Assembly: GCA_028095005.1 (NCBI GenBank) | Contig: CM051459.1 | Location: 201,415,902-201,479,901 of the forward strand | DNA: 64,000 nt | Reading direction: 5' to 3' | From: Rhynchospora pubera | Lineage: Eukaryota; Streptophyta; Magnoliopsida; Poales; Cyperaceae | In this document: positions 12,348 to 25,950 of the stretch, piece by piece | Layout of the letters: every line of letters begins with the position of its first letter | How positions within the stretch are numbered: position 1 is the first letter of the stretch | Program-made: the position numbers and the translations under genes | Notes under the pieces: model-generated | The model's input: the letters and a program-made list of their open reading frames with translations, nothing else | Database searches by the model: none | Told to the model about the DNA's origin: nothing

Positions 12348-12741
12348 GAGAACCAGCTCTTGGTCTAGTGGCAAAGAGCAATGCTCCTTGACTCCTTGAG
12401 TGAAAGGTCGCAGGTTCGAAACTCGGCTGGGGGGTCTTTCTATTTTCGAGCAAAATTTTAAGGTGACTAGTAACTCAACACATTCTCACGAGTTCGTTGC
12501 CGAGTCACGAGTTGGCTCGAGTTAAAACGAGCCGAGTTCGAGTTAGCTCGAATAGCTCGGAACTGCTTTGCTGTCGAGTCACGAGTTGACTCGAGTTGTG
12601 ACGAGTTCGAGTTCGAGTTCGAGTTGAGGCTAACTCGCTCGAACTCGGCTCGTATACAACCCTAGTCTTTCATAGACATTTAATTTAAAAATAAGTTTGG
12701 TGGTTTAGAGTCTTACACCTCCAATTTATCTTAAAAAAAAA
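12348..12741 (+). mobile_element. tRNA-derived SINE with 17-bp target duplication, interrupted by another insertion
   Basis: The head has CTCTTGGTCTAGTGGC (A box-like) and GCAGGTTCGAAACTC (B box-like). The tail has CATAGACATTTAATTTAAA and ends in a poly(A) run. AGATAATTAACCATATA occurs exactly at 12331-12347 and 12742-12758, which fixes both ends. The body is split by the insertion at 12441-12664. A related head occurs on the minus strand near 45400 and a related tail near 60450. Confidence 0.8.
12441..12664. mobile_element. Insertion nested in the SINE, rich in CGAGTT repeats (hAT-like?)
   Basis: The 224-bp block is flanked by GTCTTTC at 12434-12440 and 12665-12671, a 7-8 bp target duplication typical of hAT elements. 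It consists largely of direct and inverted CGAGTT/AACTCG units. The right end CAACCCTAG resembles hAT MITE ends, but I could not find a convincing matching left terminus, so the class is uncertain. Confidence 0.5.
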
Positions 12742-12758
12742 AGATAATTAACCATATA

Positions 12759-13290
12759 ATCCTGGTACCAATTCATATCAGCCAGCCCAAACTCAGAGAA
12801 ATGCAGGGCCCACTAACATGTTCATACAAAGCCAGAACTAATACTGTAGTTGGTTCTTGTGTGCTTTTGGAGCTAGGTTCTTATAAAATGCCAGAAAATC
12901 CTAAAATTTTGCCATAAAATTTGGGTATTTGACCTAGTGCAATTATTAACAATGGCGCTATATGGAATTGCTTGAACTAGTAGGCTAGTTTAGGTTAAAA
13001 TATGTCATACATTTACATAAGTAGATGAAGCCTTCCCCATGTGAACAAGTTCCAAGTAACATCAAATTAAATGGGATTTTATCTAACCCACCTAATTTAG
13101 ACGGGGTCTTCTTTATGTCCAACTTCAACTTACAAAATTAAATAAATAAAACTCTATTAACATTCTTAACTTAGAAAGAAATCAACGAAATTACATTGAG
13201 CCCCTCATCGCACGTGGCATCGTGTTATTTGATTTCCCACTATCAGTTCAGTGGTTATACGCCATTAGGGATACATGCATATTTTGGTTG
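12759..13290. other. Intergenic, nothing recognised
   Basis: AT-rich sequence between the SINE and the CACTA element. No gene, repeat or hairpin was recognised. Confidence 0.6.
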
Positions 13291-13293
13291 TTT

Positions 13294-15046
13294 CACTACG
13301 CCAAATTTTAATATTAGTACCGGTTTTTTTCCTATCATTAGTACCGGTTTTGCAGCGGTACTAATAATAGGGGTACTAACAGCAATAAAAAACCGGTACT
13401 AATAAGCCGGTAGTAAAGGTGGCAGGAAACGATATTAGTACCGGTTTTTTATAAAAAACCGGTACTAAAAATAATACATTTAGTACCGGTTTTTTATAAA
13501 AAATCGGTACTAATTATATATAAAAAAATCGTAATTAAATATTAAACATTTAGTACCGATTTTTTATAAAAAACCGGTACTAAAAATAAAATAAATTTAT
13601 GTTATTTTTAGTTTATAAAAAACCGGTACTAATTATATATAAAAAAACCGTAATTAAATATTAAATATTTAGTACCGGTTTTTTATAAAAAACCGGTACT
13701 AAAAATAAAATACATTTATATTATTTTTAGTACCGGTTTTTTATAAAAAACCGGTACTAAATGAATTAAAATTTTCGGTTTTTTGTTAAATTAATTTTAG
13801 TACCTTCGTGAATTAATCTATCTTATCTTCATAATTAACCATCCTTTTGCTGCTATAGTTTTTGCGCAGATCTTGTAGTCATAATTATCAGGAGATTCAG
13901 CAATTAATATGTTCCTATAGACACGTATTTATTGCGTTTCTCATTTAATTTTCAGAGGCATCTTCTTTGATATGGACTAGAGTTCATAAATATGGAATTT
14001 AATTGACGAGTTGGCCGTAGTGATATATATGAAACCATGTTTATTCATATGCTTGAAGGTAAGGAAGATTAAGTTTGTGACTTTGACTGTGAGCTATCCG
14101 ATGACAAGGTATGTATTTGTTAACTATGAATCTATCTATGCCAAGGTAGTGATTACGAACTTGTACATCGATTAGTGCTAGTTTTATGCAGAGAATTATA
14201 ACTTGTGAGACTGTGCTAGAGAGTAGCGAGTGAGACAGTGAGCATCACTTGAGCAATAAAAGTATGGAAAACAGATTCTGTGAATTCTTGTAATAACAGA
14301 TCCATACATCGGTCCATCCATCCTGCATTAGTTTGAAATAACTAATGCATTAGTCATTCAAAACAATCTAAAACAGAAGAGCTTTATCAATCCCTATACA
14401 TTTCTCTACGAGGACCTGACACCAAATATTTTTTCTACATATTTCTCCACTATCATAACTAGAAAGTGCAAAAAAACGTGTCAACTAAAATGCAAGTTTT
14501 AATATTTTTTTTAAACATGCAGAATGATTCGGAATTCGGAAAAATTATTATTTTTTTTTAATTTAATATACAAATATCAAATTAGTAAAAGACGAAAAAA
14601 TATATATAGATATGCCAACAAAAATGTTCCGAATATCAACGGGAATATTACAAAAAAAAAGGTACAGCAATTTATTTGAAAGAAATAAAGTGAAATGTCT
14701 TGAGTTGTACGATAACAATAAAGGTAATTAATAGTAATAAGAAAACCTCAAATGCGAATTACCGTAATTGCCCTTCTCTTGATCGATCCTTTTTTTATAA
14801 AAAACCGTAATTGCCCTTCTCTGTACTAATTAATTGATTTTTAGTACCGGTTTTTTATAAAAAACCGGTACTAAAATAAAAACGTTTTTTTATTTTTTAG
14901 ACGATTTTTAGTACCGGTTTTTTAAAAAAACCGGTACTAAATAATATATCTGACAATTACGAAAATGCCATGATTTATTATTAGTACCGGTTTTCTTAAA
15001 AACCGGTACTAATGAGCCGGTACTAATAATCTTTTTTGTTGTAGTG
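13294..15046. mobile_element. Non-autonomous CACTA (En/Spm) element with hairpin subterminal arrays
   Basis: The left end is CACTACGCCAAA and the right end is its imperfect complement TTTGTTGTAGTG. A 3-bp target duplication TTT lies at 13291-13293 and 15047-15049. Both subterminal regions carry repeats of TAGTACCGGTTTTT, mostly arranged as perfect hairpins (TACCGG-T(n)-ATA-A(n)-CCGGTA): about seven on the left (13314-13760) and three or four on the right (14840-15030). Such repeats are the known transposase-binding sites of CACTA elements. The centre has no transposase frame, so mobility would need an autonomous relative. Confidence 0.9.
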
Positions 15047-15106
15047 TTTCTTGTGTGGTAGACATAATAATGAACTTCTTTGAAGAAATAATTGGACATG
15101 AATAAG

Positions 15107-15152
15107 GCAAAAAAAAAAAAAAAAAGAGAGAGGGAGAGAGAGAGAGAGAGAA
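15107..15152. repeat. Poly(A)/(GA)n low-complexity tract
   Basis: A run of about 18 A is followed by a GA-rich tract just outside the CACTA element. Confidence 0.8.
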
Positions 15153-15285
15153 AATTTTCAGATAATTAAGCTCCTCCTAGCGTATTTCGTATTGTATCCG
15201 GTTTTAATTTTTTTCATACGAATTTGGATAAGTATATAATGATCAGCATATTAAATAAATAATTATAAGAATCGAATACATATGA

Positions 15286-15410
<125 letters not shown>

Positions 15411-15798
15411 CTAGCAGAAGGGCCCACCCGATGTGTGGGCGGACTTTAATATATATGATATGTAAAAATCAAAATATTATTTGCCACAGATATGTTGTTC
15501 ATTTTCAATATTTAAGATCAAAGTTGTCTTTATTGATATTTGCCGATTTACTTGAGCAACGCAAATGATATTTGTGTGTAATTCATCTGGCCGGTGGGTC
15601 CATAATTGCCTCTCTATATATTTCCATTTCTGCACAATACCTGTTTGTTGTGCCGTTGTTCTTTTTTTATTTAGCGAATGTGAGAAGATTAAGCAATACA
15701 TGGCTGACTTGGTGCAGATCAAACAACAATTAGCTATAATACGGATGTTTGAGATCTTAACCTTTTTATTGAGATCGATTATAATAAAAGGTTACAAA

Positions 15799-16106
15799 TA
15801 GGGCTGTCAAAACGTGGTAAGTGGCACGGAATGACACCAAACCGTTACCGTGCCACTTATTAAACGGTACAATACCGGCATGCCACTTACCGTTTCATTT
15901 ATTAAACAAAAATAAATTTCTATGTCATCAACCGTATATTACACATAAAACGGTTTGAAATGAGGTTGAAATGGTCGAAACGGTATAACTAACTGTGCCA
16001 TCAACCGTGCCACTTAAAAAACGGTATAATTTTTTATGCCACAAACCGTTCCATTTTGGTTAAACGAAACGGCATAACGGTAAATGGCGTACCGTTGACA
16101 GCCCTA
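15799..16106. mobile_element. hAT-type MITE with 8-bp target duplication
   Basis: Terminal inverted repeats are TAGGGCTGTCAA at the left and its complement TTGACAGCCCTA at the right. The exact 8-bp duplication GTTACAAA flanks the element at 15791-15798 and 16107-16114. The 308-bp body is full of AAACGGT and GTGCCACTTA motifs in both orientations, with no coding capacity. It is inserted inside Helitron A. Confidence 0.9.
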
Positions 16107-16311
16107 GTTACAAACTTATTTTTAAAAGGTTAAAAAAGAAGGAACCAAAACTAAGCTTAGCTTTGTATCACAGATTCACAATTGATAATTTGAACTTTAA
16201 CTTCTTGACTAAAACCTTTGATGATCACAATGTTTGCATCTGAACTGCACATGTGGATACGCATACACTAAATCAAATTCTACAACATTCCGGATTTAAT
16301 ATAATCTTCTT

Positions 16312-16500
16312 GGCTTCGTTTGGATGGCTTCTTCCCGGAATAAGGAATAAGGAATAATCACTTTTTACCAATAAATTTATTTCTAACCATCCAAACTCTT
16401 CACAAAAGTTACACACTTCCCAATAAATTTATCCCTTCTCAATAAATTTCTTTCCTTCTTCCTTCTTCCTACCTTATTCTCAACGCATCCAAACGGAGCC
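16312..16500. mobile_element. Tourist-like MITE (GGCTCCGTTTGGATG family)
   Basis: The inverted ends are GGCTTCGTTTGGATG and CATCCAAACGGAGCC. The inner arms contain AATAAATTTATT and ACACACTTCCCAATAAATTT, shared with the copies at 40381, 40581, 51475 and 51658. It sits inside Helitron A. Confidence 0.75.
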
Positions 16501-18036
16501 CTTATGAAGATCTACATCCTTGGGAATGAAATTGTTACAAGTATACATAATGAAATAATAAAAAATGCTGCAAATTTTAGTAGCTCCTCACTTTCTCTGG
16601 TAATGGCACCTACTCTTGACCAATCTCTACTGTACCTGTAAATGGCAAAGCTGTAAGCAAATCTATTTTGGTTTAAAGCAACATAAAAAAGGTCAAACCC
16701 TCAAACTGATGAGTCAGTACAAACTGAAAAAAATGGGCTTCTCTAATAGTGTTTATAATCAGGGACTATGTACAAACTGAAAAATATTATAAAAAGAAGA
16801 ATAAAATCCATTATTATACGAGAAGTTACAAACTGCTAACAAAGAATTTCAAAATGTTAATTGGGATAAATTGCTAATTATGTGAGAGTTGCGATACACT
16901 GATTTGGTTTGGCTAGTACACGAAAGTTGTAAGCTAATAAAACTTATTGATGTGCGCATAATTCCATGGCTACTATAAAAACTAATTACATGACCGCTCC
17001 CTAATAATTTCATGTGAATATTACAATAGTTTCAGTTGATTGATAAAAACAAACCTGGCAGGTAGAATTTAGGGTTTGAGTATCAAACTTCCGTCGAGGC
17101 ACACCGCTCCGCTGCCGTCTCAATCCTTTGTCAGACCAGACCTAAGATGAGGCCAAAACACCCCTTAAATCAGTGAACACGATATAATTAAATGGACAGA
17201 AGATATGATATCAGGAGACTTGAATAATTAAATAATTTATTAGGCACAATCAACTTAATTGCTTGGCCAACTCACAATTCAGTAGTGGAAGTTAAATGAC
17301 ACATTGATATGAGATTTAACTATAAAGTAACAAACATATGCGGCCATTGGTAAGTGCTAGTTGAGTTAAAAAGAGGAGAAAACAACGGATCCAATCTTAC
17401 TGCCATGTATCAATACACAATGTGAAGCATAACAATAGGAGGACAAATATGCATCAATTCCAATCGTACCAGTACTGATTGTGGCATGTATTTCCATCGT
17501 AAAAAACAAATCAAAACAAGACGAGAAATAATAGAGAAAAATAGATCATGATCACCAAATCAAATTAAAAAAAGAGAGAAGATAACAACGTACCAAAGCT
17601 TTCAATTCTCTTCCCTTGCCAAAAAGTTCTTCCTTCTCCTTTCTCTGATCACGGCTCTTCAATTTTGATTTTAAAAGTTTTAAATGTGCGGTTAGGGGGG
17701 ATTTGAATTTCAAAATTAAAATTGAAGCACGACAACCAAATTAATATTGAAACGCTGCAATCAGCGCAAGGCATTTTATCGGACGGCTCCTGTTTGCCAC
17801 ATCCCCTACTGCCGCCAGCATCAGAACAACCCACGTGGCATCCCTCTTTTCCGATTTGTCTGGCAGATGTATGATGACGATGGAATCAGACCAGGCGAGA
17901 TACGTTCTAAAGAAGTGGGTTCGGTGGACTAGTGGGGCCCACTATCTGAAGGAGAAGAAAGGATGGGTCCCATTGGCGAAGCGGCGGTGGAAGGGCGTTC
18001 TTTCGTGATTTTGGGTTTGGGGGGGCATGGCCGTGG

Positions 18037-19814
18037 TGTTAGAGTTATGTCCTAGAAGTCAATAATTTAATGACTTAATTATTAGTTTATGTTTTGGATG
18101 ATAATTTATCATCTGTTCCTAGGTTTATTATTGACAGATTATTCAGGTTGAGGATAATTGTAGATCTCTATGGATCATTCTTTAGAATGACAATAATAAA
18201 TCTAAACGGTCCATAATCTTGATAATTAACAAGGAACATTAATTATCTTATAAGATTAGTATGCAAGTTAAGTGATGATTAAGTTCTACAAATCATAGGT
18301 AAAGAGTTACCAACTTAATTGCATATGTGTATGTTATGGAACATAGCACAGGACTTGACCCATCGAAATAAACATATGGATTGTGTTATGTGTCATTGTT
18401 TATTTCGTAATGATTTTGGTTCTAAGTTTGAGATGTTTATCTTTTCCACATGAGGATAGGTTCAATAAATATCGTCTACCGCTGATTCCCGATAAGGGCT
18501 GCTATACGGACTTTATTTATGTTCTCTTGAATTGTGCGGGGAAAAGTTAATCATCAAGAAAACCGTATGTCCCTCATTAATTCACTTAGTGAGTGACGAT
18601 ATCTGTTTGGGCCCCTTGATGGAGATAGATTGTTTGCATGCAACTTTATACAATTATCTCTAGATCAAGAAACGTATAATCTGCAAGAATGACACATTCC
18701 TATCTTGGATTATACGATGATATCGTGTGACATAAGAATCAAAATAGGGAAATTCATTTATTCTCTTATGCAGGATTTAAATACTGTAATAGTACACTAT
18801 TTATGCGAATTGGGAATCATAACGTGTTGCTAGATACCACTTATGATTATTGGAATTAAATAGCGATTTAACTCCATGTCCAACGTAGCATAAATTCTCA
18901 AAGGGTCACACAAATAGGACTTTGACCATACGTGCATTATTTATTTATTTGCAATAGTGAGTATTGCAAAATATGATAAGTTGATTAATTAATTAAATAA
19001 CGTTATGGACCGTTATAATTAATTAAGTCAAATGGATCATATAGAAATAAATTAATGTACATGCTAATCCTAAATTGATTATCAACATATTGATAATTAA
19101 TTTTATTCATCACACTTTAATTTAATTAAGTGAATTAAATTAAAGTATAGGCTTTTATTTTAATAGTCTATTTGAGCCTAAATTGAATGCAACTTGAAAG
19201 GCCTATTAAATAAATGATTTAATATGGACTAAGAGAGATTGAACAAGCCTAACACATGGCCCATAAGGCCCATGTATATGGCAGGCCATAGAGGGGTAAA
19301 AAGGTCAAGCAAAGGTTGGTGGAGAGTGGTCTATATAAGGACCACTTGAAGAAGCAAAACCTAACCTTCTCACCTTGCCTCCCTTCTTCTCCCTAGCCGC
19401 CACCACCATCCATGGGCAGAATTTTGATTCTCCCATGGTGGTCTCTCTCTCTCTTGCATTCCCATAGGTCTCATGTGTTGAGAATAGCTATTCCAAAAGG
19501 TTAATTGCTAGAATTACTTGAAGAATGGTGAAAAGGATTAGCTATCTCCTTTCTCTTGCTAGCACAAGAATTGGGACATGGCCAAATTCCTTGGTGGACT
19601 CGAGGGCGCCATGGAGGAGGCGAAGGAGAGCACCCCATCGATTCCCATGCCGTAGGATCGAGCCCCGCGAATACGATTTCGCGGGAGGTAACAATTTCCA
19701 CCTAATCTCTTTGTGTTAACTTGGCTTTTGTGCACGATTCGTTGTGTGTGTTGTTTCGATGGCTTAATTAACTTGTAATTAGCATAAAAATCGAAAATTA
19801 CACACTTACTAACA
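18037..19814 (+). repeat. Left long terminal repeat
   Basis: 1778 bp, from TGTTAGAGTTATGTCC to ACTTACTAACA. Compared by eye with the right LTR it differs by about seven substitutions and one 3-bp indel. GTCTATATAAGGACC near 19330 looks like the LTR promoter TATA box, with the transcript start expected shortly downstream. Confidence 0.95.
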
Positions 19815-19815
19815 G

Positions 19816-19831
19816 TGGTATCAGAGCCAGG
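19816..19831 (+). other. Primer-binding site for initiator Met-tRNA
   Basis: TGGTATCAGAGCCAGG lies one base after the left LTR. It matches the complement of the plant initiator methionyl-tRNA 3' end that primes minus-strand synthesis in most plant Copia and Gypsy elements. Confidence 0.9.
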
Positions 19832-22800
19832 TTGTACTTAAGCTATTTTGACACTTAATTAAGAGAAATTGGCTAATTAACGGATTAGTAGATATGATGC
19901 GTTTGTTTGCTGTCTGGAAATGGTATTTTCTGTGTTGTTTCGCGTTTTTCGCCTTGATAAGTTCTCTGGAAGTTTTTGTCATCTACATGAAAGTTGTAGA
20001 TCTGTGGATTGTGATTCTTTTGGCGTTCGATTCACATTTTTCTGAATTAGTATAGATTTACTGTGAATAAAATGGCGACAGTGCGCAGAACCAGTTTCTG
20101 CTCGCACTGTCCTGTTTGAATGGCTTGAAAGATTTATATTTTGAATATAAGTACCAGTGTTCTATGGCTAGATTTAAAGAGGACTTGAAGCTCTTTCTGA
20201 GCATGTATAAATTGTTGCATGACTTGGATTAATTTGTGGGTTTTCAAGTATGAAAATGAAGATCTCGTCAGATCCAGTTTGTAGAGCAAATCGATTGTTC
20301 TAATAAACTGTACCAACTGAGAACTCCTTTAAAAATTCTGTTTAAATGGAGTTGTTTTATTTTGAGTTAGGATTCCAGGAAAATTAATTTCATAATTTTT
20401 CGTGGAAGTTAGGACCTTCAACTAGGTTAGAACTTTTCAATCGACTGTCTGTTCCAGTACAGAATTTGTTGATTGTTTAGTTTGTAACTCGAACCTTTTG
20501 AACTGAACTTGGTGGTTTTCTTTTCATAGATAGTTAGCCTATAGACTAAACTAGTTTTTCTATGTATATTGTATATATAAAAACTAATTAGAAGGTGGTC
20601 TAACAGACCAAATGGTTGAGAGGATAATCTGAAAATCTCATAACGGTGTTTCGTGCACTTGTAAGAGATTTGTCATTTTTGATTCTCCCAGATGGTGTAA
20701 GATCTCTTCTTGAATTTTTTACTGGTAATCACAACTATGATAAGGAGCTTAAGTAATTTATTTGAGAATTTTTGGAGACCTAAAACCTTTGCTTTTATTG
20801 GATTCCATTAGTTACGTTTTTTAATAAATTACTGTTTTTCTAAATATTCAAACTAGTTGAAATTAATTAGAAAACTCCTTGTTTGATCTCCTTTCTGTTA
20901 TGGGATGTTGAAAGAACTTTCTAAATGAATTTAAACAAGTTTGGTTGTTTAAAATTGAGGATTTGTACACGGAATTTACTTATGGCAAACGATACGCAAA
21001 GATGCTTGAAAATCGTTAATTGGAAACAAAGTTCTTGTATGTGCTAACTTTGTTTTGTAGGTGGATAGTGGGTTTAGTATGGCTCAAGACTCAATGCCTT
21101 GTGGTTGTAATGAATGCATGTGTGAATGTTTGTAATGCGGCCTTTGGTGCCATTAATTAATTAATTTGTTGATTAATTTTTGATGTAACTTGTGAGGCTT
21201 GCATGCCCCTAAGGTTAGGATGGGAATAGGGTATTTTTCACATGTATTTTGCACTTTTATTTTATATAGGATTTAGATCCTTATAGAATTTAGTGGGAGG
21301 GACAAGGATTAGATTAGTTTTGCTCCATGGACGATGTGGCGAAACTAATGCAAGCGGGAGCCATACAAACCCACAACTATGAGATGCTTATATGTGATTG
21401 CTTGTGATTGCTATGAATTGTCATAGGCTAGGTATGGGTGTATGCTTACACGACCACCAAACAAGTGTCATATGATTGATAGTCCCAACTAAAACTCGAT
21501 TAAGTGAAATCGCCCTCCTTCTCTCTATCCCCTTCACGCCGATTGTCACTCATGGCGCGGTCCGCCCAAGCGGACGTCATGATTGCCAATTCGGTAGTCG
21601 GGGTGCAAATAGCTAAGATTTGCAAGGAGCAAATAGTGAGAGGTTACTTTTCGATGGACCCAACTAGAGTTTGGACATCGGGGCGAAGTTTGTAAATATA
21701 CTTAGATATTCACAAACCAAGAATCATATGGAACGATATGATTGGTTGGAGAACCTACCTTGTCTAATTAAGTAGGGTGACGTGCCATAGCAGGCTCTAC
21801 TTGATGAAAACCGGGATCTTGGAAAAACCAACTACATTTGGGACATTAAATGAATGTAGTGGGAGTTTTATTTGTTATAAATAAAACAATTGCATAAACT
21901 AATTGACCTTAAATTGATTTTGTTATAGATGTTAAAATTGTTAATTTTGTTGCGATCAATCTTTGAAAAAGAACAAACTCGTTTCTAAAAGTATTCACTT
22001 AAAGAAGTAATACCGATTCCTAAGACACGATCTTAGCGAAGAGAAACTTGAGTATGTCAATTCCCAAAATTTTTCTCAAACTACCCGAACATAGCAACGC
22101 GATGATTGATTGACTTTTGGCGAAAAGTTATTCAATAAAGCATGTGGCTAATATCCTCATTTGAAAGTTCTAAGACCTTTGAATTAGAGAATTCATATAG
22201 ACTAGATTTAACTCGTACGCTCTTATCCACTTACTCAAGAAAGTGTTCTTGGAGAAAGTAGATATTAACTCCATCATTTATGATCGAGTATAAAGAGTAT
22301 GAGTTGACAAAGAGATTCTTCTTTTAAACATGAACGTTTCATTGGCTTACAAATCGAAAGATTTAAGTAGCTAATTGATAACTAGAGATATTGATCTCCG
22401 ATATCAAGGATTATTGATATTGTCATACGATCTCTTTGAAATTATAAAGGATATAATGTTACCTTCTTCGCACACTTGTTGATGCAAAAAGGTAATTGGT
22501 TTAGTACTCAAGAAATACTTCGCCAAGGCATGAGTTGAAATTTCGAGACTCTTGATTGTGATTATGTATCACATGAGATGTTTCATTTGCCGTTTATTGG
22601 AGGCATTTTGAAAGGTTGTCCGAAATACCATGATTGTAATATTTTAATCCTAAAAGTGTATTTGTCGTTCAAATTATCTCACTATCTCTAATTTACACTA
22701 GTAACTTGATACTAGTTCATATGCTCGCATTTGACGAAATGTGTTAGCAATGAAGAATAAGAGAATGTTCGAGAGATGTAAAGTAAACTCCGTATAGGCA

Positions 22801-24418
22801 ATGACTTGTTCGTCTAAGTCATTACCATTGAATACGTAGAGTTATCTTTATTAAGAGTTTGTTTAGGAATTGAAGGTTGCATACCTTAATCCTAACTTCT
22901 CAAAACATCTCCACTTCATATTCGATGAAATGGATGATTATGTTTAATAAAAGACAAGTTCTTTTATTCTGGATTTGTTTATATGATTTCATGCATCTTG
23001 ATTGAATTTGCTTGAAATAGATAAACAAGTTTTGAATGACAAATAGGATGCGTAAGACTTGACATAAAGTATTTGACTTTAATGTTATATTTAACCGCTT
23101 AGTCACATACATAAACGAGAATCGCATTACGAGAGTCTCCGTAACGTAGAGCTCGTAAATTCAATTCAATTTCAAATCGATTGATATGCGAATCATGTTT
23201 GTTAAATGACAAAAGCGCCTTTAACCTACAAAGGTTTAAGGACAAGTGACTTTATTAGGACTTTTTACATATCGATGTATAAAGACCAATAAGTACTTGT
23301 GCGATGAAAGGTTATTGATACTTTACTACTTAACCAACGATCATTGTAGATATTAACATATCTATTTGATAAGGTATAAGTATGAACTTTTTGACTAGTT
23401 CAAAGGAGTTCAAGAGTGAAGTTTAAAAGACTTTTCAAGAAAAAATGAAGTCTTACAATTAATCATGGTAAATAGTTAAGTCACATGATTTGAAATATTA
23501 TCTTAAGAGTATGAAAATAGTTTCATAACTCACTCCATGAGGAACATTATGGAATAATGTGTCCAAGAGTGGAGGTATCGAACAATATTTTGTATAGTTC
23601 GATCGATAATAAATCAAATTGACTTATTCGACTCGTATTAGGGAATTATGTTTGAGGACAATATTGTTTACACTGAATGGTGTTCCATCGAAGTCTATTG
23701 AAGAAGATATCTTACGAGATTTTGATCTCTAAGTATAATGCTTCTTAAGATTTGGTGTTGAGAAGCTTATTTCAAGTATTGTTGACTTGTAAGCTTAAAC
23801 CAAATAAGACACTATATATTTGTAGGATGCTTTATATTAAAAGGCACTACTTCCACGAATATGATAAGAACAAAGTAGTTGTTGCTAATCATAATGTAGT
23901 CTTGATGAATTGAAATTCTCAAGAAGAAGTAGTGGGAGTAAAGTGAGCATTAAAATAGTTTATGCATCACTACAAGAAGTACTCTTATGGGAAACTTGTC
24001 ACTCCATACATGGTACTTAGTGGGAGTTGAGCGAAACTTCATTCACAAGTTGTTTTGAAAGAAGTTTAATAGTACGCTCCTTCCAATGAGGACTCAACCA
24101 TCTCACGAGTTGATGATGATTCGAGAAACTCATGGAGTCAAGAACTCGTTCAACAAATCGTTGTGGAAGAAGTTCATGAACCTCAAGTACCAAACCTACA
24201 AAAGATCAACGGGAGTTGATTGCCTAAGCCGTTTGGAGCATGGGCTTCACGACATTCTCAAACTTAGCATATGAGAATCCGTTGATAAATAAGAAAACGA
24301 TGGAACGATCCGATTCCACATATATGGTTCGAATTCATATGATCTTTAAATAAAATCCATGTATAACAACAAGGTATAGACCTTGGTTGATGTTCATGAA
24401 GGAGCAATCCATCAAGAA

Positions 24419-25558
24419 CGTTTAGATCTTCAAAAGAAAAGATCGACATGGATAACAAATCGACTATGTACAAAGCGCGGCTTCTCGCTTGTAGCTATGT
24501 CTAAGTCGATGGCTAGTTGACTACGTACAAAGCACAACTTCTTGCTTGTGGCTATGTATAAGTCAATAAAGATCATTCTAGCAATAGTTGTATTTCATAT
24601 ATGTCGATATATGGAAAAACACATAAAACCGCCTTCTTCGTATGAATGAAGGAAGATGTTGTGCATTTGACACAAATCGAGGTTTATGTATTGCTAAAAA
24701 ATATACGCATGCTTCAAGGATCCATTAATGGATTAAAGCAAGTGATGTGGAGATTGGAATAAAAGTTTTGACAATGAAGTCAAGGAGTTGAACTTCGTCA
24801 AAAGTATCTTGTATATACAAGATATTCAGTGGAAGCATAATTGTATTATTTGTATTGTTCAAGATAACAATTCATTAAATTGGGAATGACATTAAGAAAA
24901 TGAATATTGTCGAGATCTCTTTGGAGAATGCTTTCTCAAATGAGAACTTGGGCGAAATCACCTAATCCTAGGAAACAAATCTATGAAGATAGATTATGAT
25001 GGATGTTAGGTTTGAGCAAATATGCATATATTGACGAAGTGTTCTAGAAACACGAAAGTTACACTCCAAGAAAGGATGTCTAACTGTACGTCACATGGCA
25101 TGACTTGAGTGTTTTAACTCGGTCTATTGCAACTCAATTCAAGAAAGTGCATGAAATAGTTCAAGCATTCTTTCATTATGAGTTTCATTTTGAACGCCAT
25201 ATTTATGCATATGCCCCAATGTGTAGTATCCAAAGGATATGACAAACAGTTGTCAAATGGATACAAGAGAGACACATTTGGACGATAGTCAAGGATATCC
25301 TCGAGTACCTTATGAGAAAGAGTGATACAATGTTTCATCTCTTAAGATGAAAGAAATCTCGTGTAAGTTGTTACACTGATAAAAGTTTTTCAAAGGATTG
25401 ATATAATCACGATTGAGCTACATATTTTGCTTAAAAGGTGGTGTTGTAAATTTAGAAAGTGTTCTAAATGAAATACTACAACCGTTTCCGTCACCAAAGC
25501 AAAATACATAGTAACTTGTGAAGCAATAAAAGAAATTTATTTCGGATCGAGTTCTTAG
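24419..25558 (+). pseudogene. Remnants of Copia pol (reverse transcriptase and RNase H)
   Basis: Around 24470-24510 a frame reads YKARLLA followed soon by a stop. An imperfect second copy of the same block (YKAQLLACGY, then a stop) follows at about 24526-24565. Both correspond to the YKARLVAKGY motif of Copia reverse transcriptase. At 25481-25558 the frame reads TKAKYIVTCEAIKEIYF, corresponding to the RNase H block (normally with EAEY and CEA.KE). The intervening sequence is frameshifted and not readable as one protein. There is no functional product. Confidence 0.65.
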
Positions 25559-25950
25559 TCGAGTTATTATGGTTCTATGCATCTCGAACCATTACTTACT
25601 CCTAAAGAACCCAATGTTACATTGGAGATTCAAATATGATCTATAACGATATCACTTGATATCATATGATGATGATCAAGAATATATATATAGTAGTATA
25701 TATATATATAGGGTCAAACAATTTTTGGATAGGTTCGCGAACACAGCGAACACTCTAGCACGACCTCAACCTTGAGCAGTATACGAGATGCAGTTATGCA
25801 TCCATACGTGGTGGACGTATGAGTAACTAGCTATAAGCGTATTATTTATTTTGAGGTCCGAGACATGTATATATGTAGATATATGACATTGTTCTCAACT
25901 CTTCGTTGGCTAGAAGTCACTACTGATTGACTCTAGGCCAAGTGGGAGAT

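Noticed and set aside
13314..15030. Regularly spaced palindromic repeats resembling a CRISPR array
   Set aside because: The repeats are subterminal motifs bounded by CACTA ends with a target duplication. Spacers are not unique and the genome is eukaryotic.
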